Notes: a model not told the origin generated them from the sequence alone. Positions 22,163 through 32,639 are shown, counted from the stretch's first letter. The stretch is 64,000 bases of DNA from Stutzerimonas frequens (GCF_024448335.1 NZ_JAMOHM010000008.1:1-64000); one strand, 5' to 3'. Program-made: numbers and translations.

Positions 22163-22240
22163 AGAACTTTTGGCGCGGTCACGTCTCGCTGACCGTTGCG
22201 CTGCTCAATCCTGGACCATGAGCAACTGACAGAACGGCCG

Positions 22241-22852
22241 CTAGCTGCGGAAATGGATGCGCTGGTGCAGGTGCTGCGGACGTTCCAGCTCGTCGACGAT
22301 GCCGGCGGCGATGCGCTGCAAGTCGCGGTAGGGATTGGCCTCGCCCTTGCCAGCGGCCTCGGCTAGTGCCTCGACGGTCAGCTGGTTGCCGGCCGGCGGC
22401 GCATCCACCAGTGTCCAGTCGAGGGGGTGGGCAGCGAGTCGCTGCAGGGCGGCCTCGACTTCCGGTTGCCGCTCGATGGCCGGAAAGTCGGCGATCAGCA
22501 GCAGCCGCTCGACGCCGACCCGCTGCAGCCCGAGCAGTAATGCCTCCACCGCCTGGTAGAAATCGCGCCGCGGCGACTCGCCGGTGATGGCATCGGTGCT
22601 GGGCAGGCGCGGCGTGTGGTACAGGCAGATCACCGCATCCATCCCTGCCACGCTTTCGCTGACGCTCAGTGGATCGAACAGGTCGCCCGGCTTGGTCCGC
22701 AGACCCGGCCGGGCGGATAAGGAGTTGAGATCGTCCAATAGCGCCACGGCCTCGTGCTGGCGGCTGAGCAGCTCGACCAGCAGCGCGCTGCCGAGATTGT
22801 CATGCGCACCGTAGACGGCGAACTTGAGCCGTGGCGTTTCGGCGTTGAGCAT
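22241..22852 (-). CDS. Predicted NAD(P)-binding Rossmann-fold protein
   Basis: 203 residues. The N-terminus reads FAVYGAHDNLGSALLVELLSRQHEAVALLDD, a GxxxxxG nucleotide-binding turn typical of NmrA/atypical short-chain dehydrogenase folds, followed by a hydrophobic strand AVICLYHTPRLP and LLLIADFPAI. No catalytic YxxxK is apparent, so it may be a sensor or a non-enzymatic member. Convergent with aroE and 13 bp upstream of the stop of the next minus-strand gene. Substrate unknown. Confidence 0.7.
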   Translation of the reverse strand: MLNAETPRLKFAVYGAHDNLGSALLVELLSRQHEAVALLDDLNSLSARPGLRTKPGDLFDPLSVSESVAGMDAVICLYHTPRLPSTDAITGESPRRDFYQAVEALLLGLQRVGVERLLLIADFPAIERQPEVEAALQRLAAHPLDWTLVDAPPAGNQLTVEALAEAAGKGEANPYRDLQRIAAGIVDELERPQHLHQRIHFRS

Positions 22853-22865
22853 GGCGCGTGGCCGG

Positions 22866-23171
22866 TCAGCGGCGGCTGACTAGGTAGCCGATCAGGGCGA
22901 AGGCGCCAGCGGCCAGGGCCAGGGTGCCCAGCGGATGCTCCTTGGCACAGTCGCGCGCGGCGCGGCTGGCTTCACGGGTGCGCCGGGACAGGTCGGCATA
23001 GTGCTCGTCCCAGTGCTGGTCGTGCCAGAGCGACTCGGCGCGCGAGCGCAGGGTGTTGAGGCGATGACGGGAGTCGCGGCTGGCATCGTGCTTGAGCTCG
23101 TCGAGCGCACGCATCAGGCTGTCGATCTCGCGTTGGACTTCTTCTCGGGTGGTGGGCTTGTGGCTGAACAT
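22866..23171 (-). CDS. DUF883-type (YqjD/ElaB-like) membrane-anchored protein
   Basis: 101 residues. A highly charged helical N-terminal part ([26 protein letters not shown] ... ) has coiled-coil character. A C-terminal transmembrane helix [20 protein letters not shown] ends in the basic tail typical of the YqjD/ElaB/YgaM family. Family members are stationary-phase inner-membrane proteins, some associating with ribosomes; the function here is inferred only from that architecture. Just downstream is the Rossmann gene, possibly co-transcribed. Confidence 0.72.
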   Translation of the reverse strand: MFSHKPTTREEVQREIDSLMRALDELKHDASRDSRHRLNTLRSRAESLWHDQHWDEHYADLSRRTREASRAARDCAKEHPLGTLALAAGAFALIGYLVSRR

Positions 23172-23433
23172 GGCGGGACCTCCCCTCGGTAAGTGTGAGC
23201 GTTTGACCTCGAGAATCCGCAGAGGTGCGGCCCGGGACCTTGGCCCGGCAGCCCGAATGGCGCGACAAGGTGTCTCGGTTCGGCCGTTACACCGGTACTG
23301 CTTCCGACGAATCGTTCATCGGCTGCAGGCGAGTCGCCAGGCGATTCCCTATACTGCGTCACATTGTCCACAGGGGGTCGTCTACTGCGGCGCATTCCGC
23401 GTCCCGTGCCCCTTCATCGCGGGGAAACCAATC

Positions 23434-24372
23434 GTGAAATTTCATCGTACGTTGGCCAGCCTGTTGTTCACCTGCCTGGCCACGTTGCCGCTCGCCCATG
23501 TCCAGGCCGCCAAGCCGGCCATGCAGGAGCTCGCTTCCGGCAGCGCCCTGCTGGTCGATCTGAAGACCAACGAAGTGCTCTATTCCAGCAATCCGGACAT
23601 GGTTGTGCCGATCGCCTCGGTGACCAAGCTGATGACCGCCATGGTCGTGCTCGATGCCAAGCTGCCGCTGGACCAGGAGTTGCCGGTGACCATCCGCGAG
23701 GCCAAGGAAATGCAGGGCGTGTTCTCGCGCGTGCGCATCGGCAGCGAGATCAGCCGCCGCGAAATGCTGCTGCTGACCCTGATGTCCTCCGAGAACCGCG
23801 CGGCGGCGAGCCTCGCCCACCACTACCCGGGCGGCTACTCGGCCTTCATCCAGGCGATGAATGCCAAGGCGCGGGCGCTGGGCATGACCCGCACGCACTA
23901 CGTCGAGCCCACCGGCCTTTCCGAACGCAATGTCTCCAGTGCCAACGACCTGGTCAAGCTGATCCGCGCCAGCCGCCAGTACCCGCTGATCCAGCAGTTC
24001 AGCACCACCGGCGAGAAGACCGTGGCTTTCCGTAAGCCCAACTACACCCTGGGCTTTCGCAACACCAACGCCCTGGTGCGCAAGAACAACTGGGACATCC
24101 AGCTGAGCAAGACCGGCTTCACCAATGCTGCCGGCCATTGCCTGGTGATGAACACCACCATGAAGCAGCGCCCGGTGGCCTTCGTGGTGCTCGACGCGTT
24201 CGGCAAGTACACCCACATGGCCGACGCCAACCGGCTGAAGAAGTGGCTGGAAACCGGCACCGTGACGCCGGTACCTGCCGCGGCGCTGGCCTACAAGCAG
24301 CAGAAGCAGGCGCAGCGCCAGCTGGCCGGCCAGCCCGCCGATGCGGCGCAGGCGCTGCTCGACGCCCGCTGA
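23434..24372 (+). CDS. pbpG: D-alanyl-D-alanine endopeptidase (penicillin-binding protein 7)
   Basis: 312 residues. The signal peptide ends LPLAHVQA. The serine-peptidase (S11) motifs are complete: SVTK (Ser62/Lys65), SEN in [12 protein letters not shown] and KTG in [13 protein letters not shown]. PbpG cleaves D-Ala-meso-DAP cross-links in periplasmic peptidoglycan. The start is GTG at 23434, which puts the signal peptide at the N-terminus; upstream in-frame sequence is not protein-like. The C-terminus is Gln/Ala-rich and lacks the amphipathic anchor of the DacA carboxypeptidases, supporting PBP7 over PBP5/6. Confidence 0.92.
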   Translation: MKFHRTLASLLFTCLATLPLAHVQAAKPAMQELASGSALLVDLKTNEVLYSSNPDMVVPIASVTKLMTAMVVLDAKLPLDQELPVTIREAKEMQGVFSRVRIGSEISRREMLLLTLMSSENRAAASLAHHYPGGYSAFIQAMNAKARALGMTRTHYVEPTGLSERNVSSANDLVKLIRASRQYPLIQQFSTTGEKTVAFRKPNYTLGFRNTNALVRKNNWDIQLSKTGFTNAAGHCLVMNTTMKQRPVAFVVLDAFGKYTHMADANRLKKWLETGTVTPVPAAALAYKQQKQAQRQLAGQPADAAQALLDAR

Positions 24373-24449
24373 GGTCCGCCGTTCGCTGCGTGACGATGGC
24401 GTCGCGCAGCGAACCTGACCGACTGACCTGACGATCGGCGAGCATTCTT

Positions 24450-24470
24450 GAGTTTGCTCAACTCTTTTTT
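24450..24470 (+). terminator. Weak terminator-like hairpin after pbpG
   Basis: GAGTT (24450-24454) pairs with AACTC (24460-24464) around a five-base loop and is followed by six T. The stem is short but the T tract is good; it lies about 80 bp after the pbpG stop. Confidence 0.5.
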
Positions 24471-24527
24471 GCTGAGCGTCGTTCCTGTCATGAACGCCAT
24501 TCGCACCTGCGCCTGATCGGGTCGCCG

Positions 24528-24731
24528 ATGACGATGCCGTCGTTCCCCGCCTGGTCAGCACTGCTGCTGGCGTTCAGCGCCGGCCTGCTGGTAATTGCCT
24601 TCAGTGGTGTGCTGCCGGGCTGGCGGCGCCTGCGTGCTCGGCCACGGCGCGTCAGGTCACGGGTCGCGCGGAATGCCCGGCCGTCCCAGCTGGAGCGAAT
24701 AGCCTCGACAGACGATCCGATGCAACGATGA
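24528..24731 (+). CDS. Possible small single-pass membrane protein
   Basis: 67 codons from ATG. An N-terminal hydrophobic segment (WSALLLAFSAGLLVIAFSGV) is followed by a strongly basic stretch rich in Arg and a C-terminal tail. This gives an N-out/C-in type anchor with a cytoplasmic basic region. It lies between the pbpG terminator and treS on the same strand. Ribosome site is poor and no homologue is recognised, so it could be a chance ORF in GC-rich DNA. Confidence 0.35.
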   Translation: MTMPSFPAWSALLLAFSAGLLVIAFSGVLPGWRRLRARPRRVRSRVARNARPSQLERIASTDDPMQR

Positions 24732-24788
24732 CGGTGCAGCTGACTCAAACGACTACATTTCCCTTAGCAGAGTGGGAACCGACGTCGA

Positions 24789-26858
24789 ATGAGCACCCCA
24801 GACGATAGCTATATCCAATGGCTGGTGGACCAGTCCATGCTGCACGCGGCGCGCGAGCGGTCGCGCCATTACGCCGGCCAGGCGCGGCTCTGGCAGCGGC
24901 CCTACGCCCAGGCCCGCCCGCGCGATGCCAGCGCCATCGCCTCGGTGTGGTTCACCGCCTATCCGGCGGCCATCATCACGCCGGAAGGCGGCACGGTACT
25001 CGAGGCCCTCGGTGACGATCGCCTCTGGAGTGCGCTCTCCGAACTCGGCGTGCAGGGCATCCACAACGGGCCGATGAAGCGTTCCGGTGGCCTGCGCGGA
25101 CGCGAGTTCACCCCGACCATCGACGGCAACTTCGACCGCATCAGCTTCGATATCGACCCGAGCCTGGGGACCGAGGAGCAGATGCTGCAGCTCAGCCGGG
25201 TGGCCGCGGCGCACAACGCCATCGTCATCGACGACATCGTGCCGGCACACACCGGCAAGGGTGCCGACTTTCGCCTCGCGGAAATGGCCTATGGCGACTA
25301 CCCCGGGCTGTACCACATGGTGGAAATCCGCGAGGAGGACTGGGAGCTGCTGCCCGAGGTGCCGGCCGGGCGTGATTCGGTCAACCTGCTGCCGCCGGTG
25401 GTCGACCGGCTCAAGGAAAAGCACTACATCGTCGGCCAGCTGCAGCGAGTGATCTTCTTCGAGCCGGGCATCAAGGACACCGACTGGAGCGTCACCGGCG
25501 AGGTCACCGGGGTCGACGGCAAGGTGCGTCGCTGGGTCTATCTGCACTACTTCAAGGAGGGCCAGCCGTCGCTGAACTGGCTCGACCCGACCTTCGCCGC
25601 CCAGCAGCTGATCATCGGCGATGCGCTGCATGCCATCGACGTCGCTGGGGCGCGGGTGCTGCGCCTGGATGCCAACGGTTTCCTTGGCGTCGAGCGGCGT
25701 GCCGAGGGCACTGCCTGGTCGGAGGGCCACCCGCTGTCCGTCACCGGCAACCAGCTGCTTGCCGGGGCGATCCGCAAGGCCGGCGGCTTCAGCTTCCAGG
25801 AGCTGAACCTGACCATCGACGACATCGCCGCCATGTCCCACGGCGGGGCCGATCTGTCCTATGACTTCATCACCCGCCCGGCCTATCACCACGCGCTGCT
25901 CACCGGCGATACCGAATTCCTGCGCATGATGCTGCGCGAGGTGCACGCCTTCGGCATCGACCCGGCGTCGCTGATCCATGCGCTGCAGAACCATGACGAA
26001 CTGACCCTGGAGCTGGTGCACTTCTGGACGCTGCACGCCTACGACCATTACCACTACAAGGGCCAGACCCTGCCCGGCGGCCACCTGCGCGAACATATCC
26101 GCGAGGAAATGTACGAGCGGCTGACCGGCGAGCACGCGCCGTACAACCTCAAGTTCGTCACCAACGGGGTTTCCTGCACCACCGCCAGCGTGATCGCCGC
26201 GGCGCTGAACATTCGCGACCTGGACGCCATCGGCCCGGCCGAGGTGGAGCAGATCCAGCGTCTGCACATCCTGCTGGTGATGTTCAATGCCATGCAGCCC
26301 GGCGTGTTCGCCCTTTCCGGCTGGGACCTGGTCGGCGCCCTGCCGCTGGCGCCCGAGCAGGTCGAACACCTGATGGGCGACGGCGATACCCGCTGGATCA
26401 ATCGCGGCGGCTATGACCTCGCCGATCTGGCGCCGGAGGCGTCGGTCTCCGCCGAAGGCCTGCCCAAGGCCCGCTCGCTGTACGGCAGCCTGGCCGAGCA
26501 GCTGCAGCGGCCAGGCTCCTTCGCCTGCCAGCTCAAGCGCATCCTCAGCGTGCGCCAGGCCTACGACATCGCTGCCAGCAAGCAGATCCTGATTCCCGAT
26601 GTGCAGGCACCAGGACTCCTGGTGATGGTTCACGAGCTGCCTGCCGGCAGGGGCGTACAGCTCACCGCGCTGAACTTCGGCGCCGAGCCGATCAGCGAGA
26701 CCATCTGCCTGCCCGGCGTGGCGCCCGGCGCGGTGGTGGACATCATCCATGAGAGCGTGGAGGGTGACCTCAGCGACGATTGCGAGCTGCAGATCAATCT
26801 CGACCCGTACGAGGGCCTCGCCCTGCGTGTGGTGAGCGCCGCGCCGCCGGTGATCTGA
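24789..26858 (+). CDS. treS: Trehalose synthase (maltose alpha-D-glucosyltransferase), GH13
   Basis: 689 residues, the length I recall for the P. stutzeri enzyme, which isomerises maltose and trehalose. (beta/alpha)8 GH13 motifs are readable: [13 protein letters not shown] (motif I region), nucleophile Asp294 in VLRLDANGF, acid/base Glu338 in FSFQELNL and the transition-state stabiliser Asp403 in LQNHDEL. The C-terminal beta domain ends at ~689, with no fused maltokinase. The N-terminus ([21 protein letters not shown]) differs from the canonical mycobacterial TreS. No other trehalose or glycogen gene is adjacent, so it is an orphan here; maltose could come from imported maltodextrin. Probable role: osmoprotectant formation. 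Confidence 0.87.
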   Translation: MSTPDDSYIQWLVDQSMLHAARERSRHYAGQARLWQRPYAQARPRDASAIASVWFTAYPAAIITPEGGTVLEALGDDRLWSALSELGVQGIHNGPMKRSGGLRGREFTPTIDGNFDRISFDIDPSLGTEEQMLQLSRVAAAHNAIVIDDIVPAHTGKGADFRLAEMAYGDYPGLYHMVEIREEDWELLPEVPAGRDSVNLLPPVVDRLKEKHYIVGQLQRVIFFEPGIKDTDWSVTGEVTGVDGKVRRWVYLHYFKEGQPSLNWLDPTFAAQQLIIGDALHAIDVAGARVLRLDANGFLGVERRAEGTAWSEGHPLSVTGNQLLAGAIRKAGGFSFQELNLTIDDIAAMSHGGADLSYDFITRPAYHHALLTGDTEFLRMMLREVHAFGIDPASLIHALQNHDELTLELVHFWTLHAYDHYHYKGQTLPGGHLREHIREEMYERLTGEHAPYNLKFVTNGVSCTTASVIAAALNIRDLDAIGPAEVEQIQRLHILLVMFNAMQPGVFALSGWDLVGALPLAPEQVEHLMGDGDTRWINRGGYDLADLAPEASVSAEGLPKARSLYGSLAEQLQRPGSFACQLKRILSVRQAYDIAASKQILIPDVQAPGLLVMVHELPAGRGVQLTALNFGAEPISETICLPGVAPGAVVDIIHESVEGDLSDDCELQINLDPYEGLALRVVSAAPPVI

Positions 26859-26941
26859 GCGCCCTCTTCGCGTGCCCCGGCCGCACGGCTATAGTGCGCA
26901 GCGCCTGGGGCGCGCATCGCCCTCGCCGCCGAGACCATTCC

Positions 26942-27559
26942 GTGTCGTTCACTTCGCTTTTGCGCCTTGCGCTGCTGCAGTTGGCGCTGCTTGCCCTGCC
27001 CGTATGGGCACAAACCGCTTGCCCGCCCGGGCAGCAGCCAATCTGCCTGAGCGGCGCCTGCCTCTGCATGCCCGCCGCCGCCAGCGATCCTCAGGCCGTC
27101 TACGACCGGGTGCAGCGCATGGCCACGCTGGGCCTGCAGAGCTGGATCCAGCAGTCGCGCGACCGCCTGGTGGCCGGTGGTGTCGAGCCGATACCGCTGC
27201 ACATCCGCTCGCAGCTCGAGCCGTATTTCGATCTTGCCGTGCTGGAGAGTGCGCATTTTCGCGTCGGCGATGAGGTGGTGCTGAATGCCGGCAACACCCT
27301 GCTGCGCAACCCGGACGTCAATGCCGTGACACTGATCGACGTCATCGTCTTCCGCCACGAGGAAGATGCCCGGGACAACGTCGCGCTCTGGGCCCATGAG
27401 CTCAAGCACGTCGAGCAATATCTGGACTGGGGCGTCGCCGAATTCGCCCGGCGCTATACGCAGGATTTCCGTGCCGTGGAGCGCCCGGCCTATGCGCTGG
27501 AGCGTGAGGTGGAAGAGGCCTTGCGCGAGTCGGGAGCGCGGCGCTCACCCCAGCAATAA
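26942..27559 (+). CDS. Secreted DUF4157-like protein with HELKH motif
   Basis: 205 residues with signal peptide LLRLALLQLALLALPVWA. A short Cys-rich segment (ACPPGQQPICLSGACLCMP) follows. The C-terminal half has the DUF4157-type pattern: FDLAVLESAHFRVGDEVVLN, then ALWAHELKHVEQYLDWG. The H-E-L-K-H (HExxH form) with Gln and Tyr nearby resembles a zincin helix, so a metallopeptidase-like fold is possible; activity is unproven. The start is GTG at 26942, just before the signal peptide. Stands alone between treS and the met operon. Not seen linked to any contractile injection or toxin locus. Confidence 0.68.
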   Translation: MSFTSLLRLALLQLALLALPVWAQTACPPGQQPICLSGACLCMPAAASDPQAVYDRVQRMATLGLQSWIQQSRDRLVAGGVEPIPLHIRSQLEPYFDLAVLESAHFRVGDEVVLNAGNTLLRNPDVNAVTLIDVIVFRHEEDARDNVALWAHELKHVEQYLDWGVAEFARRYTQDFRAVERPAYALEREVEEALRESGARRSPQQ

Positions 27560-27574
27560 CATCCGTCCGGAAAT

Positions 27575-27602
27575 GAAAAACCCCGCCGAGGCGGGGTTTC
27601 TG
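27575..27602. terminator. Bidirectional Rho-independent terminator
   Basis: Ten-bp stem (27578-27587 / 27590-27599) with a two-base loop, flanked by A5 on the left and T3 on the right. It can terminate both the secreted-protein gene and the convergent met operon. Confidence 0.88.
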
Positions 27603-27623
27603 ACGCAGCTTGCGCGGTCAGGC

Positions 27624-28397
27624 TCAGAACGCCGGGACGACGGCGCCCTTGTACTTCTCCTTGATGAACTGGCGCACTTGCTCGCTATGCAGCGCGGCGG
27701 CCAGCTTCTGCATGGCATCGCTGTCCTTGTTGTCCGGACGGGCGACCAGGATGTTCACGTACGGCGAGTCGCTGCCTTCGATGACCAGGGCGTCCTGGGT
27801 CGGATTCAACTTGGCTTCCAGCGCGTAGTTGGTGTTGATCAGCGCCAGGTCGACCTGGGTCAGCACGCGCGGCAGGGTCGCGGCTTCCAGTTCGCGGATC
27901 TTGATGTTCTTCGGGTTCTCGGCGATGTCCTTCGGCGTGGCGGTGATGCCGGCGCCGTCTTTCAGCGTGATCACGCCGGCCTTGGCCAGCAGCAGCAGGG
28001 CGCGACCGCCGTTGGTGGCGTCGTTGGGGATGACTACGGTGGCGCCGTTGGCCAGCTCGTCCAGCGACTTGACCTTGCTCGAGTAGGCGCCGAAGGGCTC
28101 GATGTGCACGCCAGCGACGCTGACCAGATTGGTGCCCTTGCCCTTGTTGAACTCATCCAGATACGGCTGGTGCTGGAAGAAGTTGGCGTCCAGACGTTTC
28201 TCGGCGACCTGGATGTTTGGCTGCACGTAGTCGGTGAAGACCTTCACGTTCAGTTCGACGCCCTGCTCGGCCAGCTGCGGCTTGACGAATTCCAGCAGCT
28301 CGGCGTGCGGCACGGCGGTGGCGGCGACGGTCAGGGTTTCGGCGGCCTGGGCGGAAAATGCGGCGACGGTGGCCAGGGCGGCAATCAGTTTCTTCAT
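27624..28397 (-). CDS. metQ: D/L-methionine ABC transporter substrate-binding protein
   Basis: 257-residue NlpA/MetQ-family periplasmic protein. The signal peptide is MKKLIAALATVAAFSAQA with cleavage before AETLTV; there is no lipobox Cys, so unlike E. coli MetQ this is predicted to be soluble. Family blocks: VFTDYVQPNIQVAEKRLDAN, FFQHQPYLDEF, VHIEPFGAYSSKVKS, IPNDATNGGRALLLL and LINTNYALEA. Third gene of metN-metI-metQ on the minus strand, 58 bp after metI. Confidence 0.93.
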   Translation of the reverse strand: MKKLIAALATVAAFSAQAAETLTVAATAVPHAELLEFVKPQLAEQGVELNVKVFTDYVQPNIQVAEKRLDANFFQHQPYLDEFNKGKGTNLVSVAGVHIEPFGAYSSKVKSLDELANGATVVIPNDATNGGRALLLLAKAGVITLKDGAGITATPKDIAENPKNIKIRELEAATLPRVLTQVDLALINTNYALEAKLNPTQDALVIEGSDSPYVNILVARPDNKDSDAMQKLAAALHSEQVRQFIKEKYKGAVVPAF

Positions 28398-28455
28398 CGT
28401 TCGGTTCCTTCAGGAGTTGAGCGGGGTGCGAAGGTTCGCTCGCCCTGGTTGCGGT

Positions 28456-29121
28456 TCATTTGCGCGAAAAGTGGGTGACCAGCCTGTCGCCGACGCTTTG
28501 CAGCACCTGCACCAGTACCAGCAGCAGGACCACGGTGACCACCATCACGTCGGTCTGGAAACGCTGGTAGCCGAAGCGGATGGCCAGATCGCCGAGGCCG
28601 CCGGCACCCACCACACCGGCCATCGCGGTGTAGGACACCAGGGTGATGGCCGTGACGGTAATGGCGGCGATGATGCCCGGACGCGCTTCCGGCAGCAATG
28701 CGCTGAAGATGATCTGCCGCGTCGTCGCGCCCATCGCCTGGGTCGCCTCGATGATGCCGCGGTCGACCTCGCGCAGCGCGGTCTCCACCAGCCGCGCGAA
28801 GAACGGCGCGGCACCTACCACCAGCGGCGGGATGGCTCCGGCCACGCCCAGCGAGGTGCCAGTGATCAGCACGGTGAAGGGAATCATCACGATCAGCAGA
28901 ATGATGAACGGCAGCGAGCGCAGCACGTTGACCACGAACGACAGCGCGGCGTACAGCGGGCCGTTCTCGAACAGCTGGCGCGGACCGCTGAGAAACAGCA
29001 GCACGCCCAGCGGCAGGCCGAGCAGAATGGTGAACAGCAGCGAGCCGCCGAGCATCAGCAGGGTGTCCAGCGTGGCCAGCCAGATTTCGTACCAATCTAC
29101 GTTGGTGAACAGAGCATCCAT
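28456..29121 (-). CDS. metI: Methionine ABC transporter permease
   Basis: 221-residue inner-membrane permease with five or six hydrophobic segments. The EAA loop appears as IEATQAMGATTRQIIFSALL and the start reads [20 protein letters not shown]. Forms the membrane channel with MetN and receives methionine from MetQ. The ATG overlaps the metN stop by one base (TGATG), so it is translationally coupled. Confidence 0.93.
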   Translation of the reverse strand: MDALFTNVDWYEIWLATLDTLLMLGGSLLFTILLGLPLGVLLFLSGPRQLFENGPLYAALSFVVNVLRSLPFIILLIVMIPFTVLITGTSLGVAGAIPPLVVGAAPFFARLVETALREVDRGIIEATQAMGATTRQIIFSALLPEARPGIIAAITVTAITLVSYTAMAGVVGAGGLGDLAIRFGYQRFQTDVMVVTVVLLLVLVQVLQSVGDRLVTHFSRK

Positions 29122-30128
29122 CAGCGCAGTACCTCCACGTGCACGTCGGCCGCCTGCAGGCGGCTCATCGCCGCGCTCATGTCACCGCCGATCAGCGCCA
29201 GGGTGAGCTGGCCGTAGGGGGTGTCCTTGATGCGGTCGATGCGCCCGGACAGGATGCTGTAGTCGACCCCGGTTTCACGGGCGACGGTGCCTAGCAGCGG
29301 CTTGTAGGTGGCGTCGCCCTGGAAGGTCAGGCGCAGGATGCGGCCCGGCACATGGGCGAAATCGTCGTGCAACTCGCCTTCGTCCATCGCCTCGTCTTCC
29401 AGCACGAAGCGCTGGGTGGTCGGGTGCTTCGGGTGCAGGAACACCTCAGTGACCGGCCCCTGTTCGACGATGGCACCGGCATCCATCACCGCCACGCGGT
29501 CGCAGACGCGGCGGATCACGTCCATCTCGTGGGTGATCAGCACGATGGTCAGCTTCAGCTCGCGGTTGATCTCGGCCAGCAGTTGCAGCACCGAGGCAGT
29601 GGTCTGCGGGTCCAGCGCGCTGGTGGCCTCGTCGCAGAGCAGGATGCTCGGCTCGGTGGCCAGCGCGCGGGCGATGCCGACGCGCTGCTTCTGGCCGCCG
29701 GAGAGCTGTGCCGGGTACTTGCGTGCATGGTCCTTGAGCCCGACGCGTTCGAGCAGGCTGGCGACGCGGGCGTCGATCTCGCTGCGCGAGCGGACGCCGG
29801 CCAGGCGCAGCGGCATGGCGACGTTGTCGGCCACCGTCTTGGACATCAGCAGGTTGAAGTGCTGAAAGATCATCCCGACGCGCTGGCGGAAGCGCCGCAG
29901 GCCGTCGGCATCCAGCGCGGTGACGTCCTCGCCGTTGACCAGGATGCGTCCGCCGGAGGGCTCCTCGAGGCGGTTGATCAGGCGCAGCAGCGTGCTCTTG
30001 CCGGCGCCGGAATGGCCGATCAGACCGAACACTTCACCGGAGGCGATTTCCAGCTGCGTCGGTTGCAGCGCGGGAATATCGCGGCCGGCGGTCCGATAGG
30101 TTTTATGGACTTGATGGAATTCGATCAC
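29121..30128 (-). CDS. metN: Methionine ABC transporter ATP-binding protein
   Basis: 335 residues. ATPase motifs: GHSGAGKST (Walker A), [15 protein letters not shown] (signature), [13 protein letters not shown] (Walker B) and VLITHEMDV (switch His). A C-terminal ACT-like C2/NIL domain (from ~260) includes [15 protein letters not shown]; in MetN this domain binds methionine and shuts the transporter (transinhibition). The start is GTG at 30128 with AAGG eight bases before it; family length supports this over the upstream ATG. No methionine riboswitch was recognised upstream. Confidence 0.94.
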   Translation of the reverse strand: MIEFHQVHKTYRTAGRDIPALQPTQLEIASGEVFGLIGHSGAGKSTLLRLINRLEEPSGGRILVNGEDVTALDADGLRRFRQRVGMIFQHFNLLMSKTVADNVAMPLRLAGVRSRSEIDARVASLLERVGLKDHARKYPAQLSGGQKQRVGIARALATEPSILLCDEATSALDPQTTASVLQLLAEINRELKLTIVLITHEMDVIRRVCDRVAVMDAGAIVEQGPVTEVFLHPKHPTTQRFVLEDEAMDEGELHDDFAHVPGRILRLTFQGDATYKPLLGTVARETGVDYSILSGRIDRIKDTPYGQLTLALIGGDMSAAMSRLQAADVHVEVLR

Positions 30129-30391
30129 GGGCGAACCTTGTGGGTGCGACGTTTGTTGCCGGGATGATCGGCGAAAGCCCGGCATTCTACCCGTTTGCCG
30201 GCGACGTCGCTCGCCTGCGCCGCTGCGATTGAGCAAATCCATGGCGCTGATAGGCAAAGCAAATCGTCGCAGGCGGCAACCTTGCAGCGATCAATGGGGT
30301 CACTAACCGGTACGCCGTGAATCGATCATGTGTCTGCCCGCGTTCCGGGCCGATCGTTCGCGGTACCGCTCACCGCAAACGGAGGCCCACC

Positions 30392-32527
30392 ATGACCGAC
30401 AAGACCCCGCAACAGAGCGAGCTGGCCGGTACCGACACCGTCGACCGCGCCAATCACAATGCCAAGCTCGACCAGCTGGAAGCGTTTCGCAGCGACGCCT
30501 CTGGCGAGGCGCTGCGCACCAATCAGGGCGTGAAGATCGCCGACAACCAGAACACACTCAAGGCCGGCGGCCGTGGGCCCTCGCTGCTCGAAGACTTCAT
30601 CATGCGCGAGAAGCTCACCCACTTCGACCACGAGCGCATTCCCGAGCGCATCGTGCACGCGCGCGGTGCCGCGGCGCACGGCGTGTTCCAGAGCTACGCC
30701 GACCACAGCTGGCTGACCAAGGCCTCTTTTCTCGCTGCCGAAGGCAAGGAGACGCCGGTATTCGTGCGCTTCTCCACCGTGCAGGGCTCGCGCGGCTCGG
30801 CGGACACCGTGCGCGACGTGCGCGGCTTCGCCACCAAGTTCTACACCGACGAGGGCAATTTCGACCTGGTCGGCAACAACATGCCGGTGTTCTTCATTCA
30901 GGACGCGATCAAGTTTCCGGACTTCGTCCATGCGGTCAAACCCGAGCCGCACAACGAGATCCCGCAGGCGCAATCGGCCCACGACAGCTTCTGGGATTTC
31001 GTCTCGCTGACGCCTGAGTCCGCACACATGGTGCTCTGGACCATGTCCGACCGCGCCCTGCCGCGCAGCTATCGGGCGATGGAAGGCTTCGGCGTGCACA
31101 CCTTCCGCCTGATCAATGCCGAGGGCGTCAGCCGCTTCGTCAAGTTCCACTGGAAGCCGGTGGCCGGCGCCTTCTCGCTGGTCTGGGACGAGACGCTGAA
31201 GATCGCCGGCAAGGACCCGGACTTCAACCGCCGCGACATGTGGGAGTCCATCGAGATGGGCGACTACTTCGAGTGGGAGCTGGGCGTGCAGGTGGTCGAG
31301 GAGGCCGACGAGCACAAGTTCGACTTCGACCTGCTCGACCCGACCAAGATCATCCCCGAGGAGCTGGTGCCGGTGCAGAAGCTCGGCAAGATGACCCTCA
31401 ACCGTAATCCGGACAACTTCTTCGCCGAGACCGAGCAGGCCGCCTTCCACATCGGCCATATCGTGCCGGGCATCGACTTCACCAATGACCCGCTGCTGCA
31501 GGGCCGGCTGTTCTCCTACACCGACACCCAGCTGCTGCGTCTCGGTGGGCCGAACTTCCACGAGATCCCGATCAACCGCCCGCTGTGCCCGTTCCACAAC
31601 AACCAGCGCGACGCCTTCCATCGCCAGACGATCAACAAGGGCCGCGCCAACTACGAGCCCAACTCGATCGACAGCGGCTGGCCCAAGGAAACCCCGCCGG
31701 CGGCCCAGGGCGGCGGCTTCGAGAGCTATCCCGAGCGGGTCGAGGGGCACAAGATCCGCAACCGCAGCGAATCCTTCGGCGACCATTTCTCCCAGGCCAC
31801 GCTGTTCTGGAATAGCATGAGCGAGCCGGAGAAGGAGCACATCATCGGCGCCTACACTTTCGAGCTGGGCAAGGTGGAGCGGGTGTTCATCCGCGAGCGG
31901 CAGGTCAATGAAATCCTCGCCAACATCGACCTGGAGCTGGCCCGCCGCGTCGCCGAGAACCTCGGCCTGCCGGTGCCGAGCGCGCCGACCGTGACGCCGA
32001 AGACGCCAACCCCGCAGAGTTCGCCGGCGCTGAGCCTGATGAATCACGTACCGGGCAATATCAAGTCGCGCAAGGTGGCGATCCTGGTGGCCAACGGCGT
32101 CGATGGTGCGGCGATCGATGCGTTCAAGGCCAAGCTGGCCGAGCAGGGCGCGCTGGCCAAGGTCATCGGCCCGTCGCCGGCCCCGGTAAAAACCGCGGAC
32201 GGCCAGATGCTGCCGGTCGATGCCGCGATGGATGGCATGCCGTCGGTGATGTTCGACGCGGTGTTCGTCCCCGGGGGTGCCGATGCGGCGGCGGCCATGG
32301 CCAAGTCCGGCGAGGCCAAGCATTACCTGCTGGAGACCTACAAGCATCTGAAACCCATCGTGGTGCTCGGTGCGGCACGGCCGCTACTGGCGTCGCTGAA
32401 CCTCACTCCGGATGCCGGGTTGCTGGAAGGCGATGATGTGGATGGGGTGTTCGGCAACTTCGCCCAGGCGCTCGGCCAGCATCGGGTCTGGGCCCGCGAG
32501 GCCGCAGCGGCAACGATCCCGGCGTAA
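30392..32527 (+). CDS. katE: Monofunctional catalase HPII (large subunit, clade II)
   Basis: 711 residues: a catalase core plus a C-terminal flavodoxin/class I amidotransferase-like domain (~555-700, [19 protein letters not shown]). Active-site His is in [14 protein letters not shown], Asn in [16 protein letters not shown], and the haem-ligand Tyr in [18 protein letters not shown] lies ten bases upstream of the ATG. Large-subunit catalases are typically stationary-phase/RpoS controlled; the sequence shows no OxyR-like site I can defend. Divergent from metN with a 263-bp gap that contains no recognised feature other than the promoters it must hold. Confidence 0.96.
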   Translation: MTDKTPQQSELAGTDTVDRANHNAKLDQLEAFRSDASGEALRTNQGVKIADNQNTLKAGGRGPSLLEDFIMREKLTHFDHERIPERIVHARGAAAHGVFQSYADHSWLTKASFLAAEGKETPVFVRFSTVQGSRGSADTVRDVRGFATKFYTDEGNFDLVGNNMPVFFIQDAIKFPDFVHAVKPEPHNEIPQAQSAHDSFWDFVSLTPESAHMVLWTMSDRALPRSYRAMEGFGVHTFRLINAEGVSRFVKFHWKPVAGAFSLVWDETLKIAGKDPDFNRRDMWESIEMGDYFEWELGVQVVEEADEHKFDFDLLDPTKIIPEELVPVQKLGKMTLNRNPDNFFAETEQAAFHIGHIVPGIDFTNDPLLQGRLFSYTDTQLLRLGGPNFHEIPINRPLCPFHNNQRDAFHRQTINKGRANYEPNSIDSGWPKETPPAAQGGGFESYPERVEGHKIRNRSESFGDHFSQATLFWNSMSEPEKEHIIGAYTFELGKVERVFIRERQVNEILANIDLELARRVAENLGLPVPSAPTVTPKTPTPQSSPALSLMNHVPGNIKSRKVAILVANGVDGAAIDAFKAKLAEQGALAKVIGPSPAPVKTADGQMLPVDAAMDGMPSVMFDAVFVPGGADAAAAMAKSGEAKHYLLETYKHLKPIVVLGAARPLLASLNLTPDAGLLEGDDVDGVFGNFAQALGQHRVWAREAAAATIPA

Positions 32528-32535
32528 AGGATCAG

Positions 32536-32624
32536 CGTAGGGTGGATGGCCGAAGCCATCCACTCGGTGCCGGGTACGTCGCCTGGCGTGGCAGCGGGGG
32601 TGGTGGGCTGAAGCGCACCCTACG
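32536..32624. repeat. Palindromic GTAGGGTG element, copy 1
   Basis: The ends CGTAGGGTG (32536-32544) and CACCCTACG (32616-32624) are perfect 9-bp inverted repeats. An internal hairpin GTGGATGGC...GCCATCCAC follows the left end. Lies 8 bp after the katE stop. Confidence 0.75.
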
Positions 32625-32639
32625 GTCGAGGGCTGCACC

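Larger units (their letters stand above)
24373..24788. other. Gene-poor stretch between pbpG and treS
   Basis: About 416 bp. It holds a weak terminator-like hairpin (24450-24470) and one possible small membrane-protein ORF (24528-24731), annotated separately. The last ~55 bp before treS should contain its promoter and ribosome site. Nothing else was recognised. Confidence 0.5.

Noticed and set aside
24753-26750. 665-codon open frame antisense to treS
   Set aside because: Produced by GC-rich third positions opposite a real gene; repetitive His/Gln/Val/Gly composition, no domain, and treS has intact catalytic residues in the other strand.
30326-32347. 673-codon open frame antisense to katE
   Set aside because: Shadow of catalase; low-complexity Val/Glu/His/Gly composition and no ribosome site or motif.
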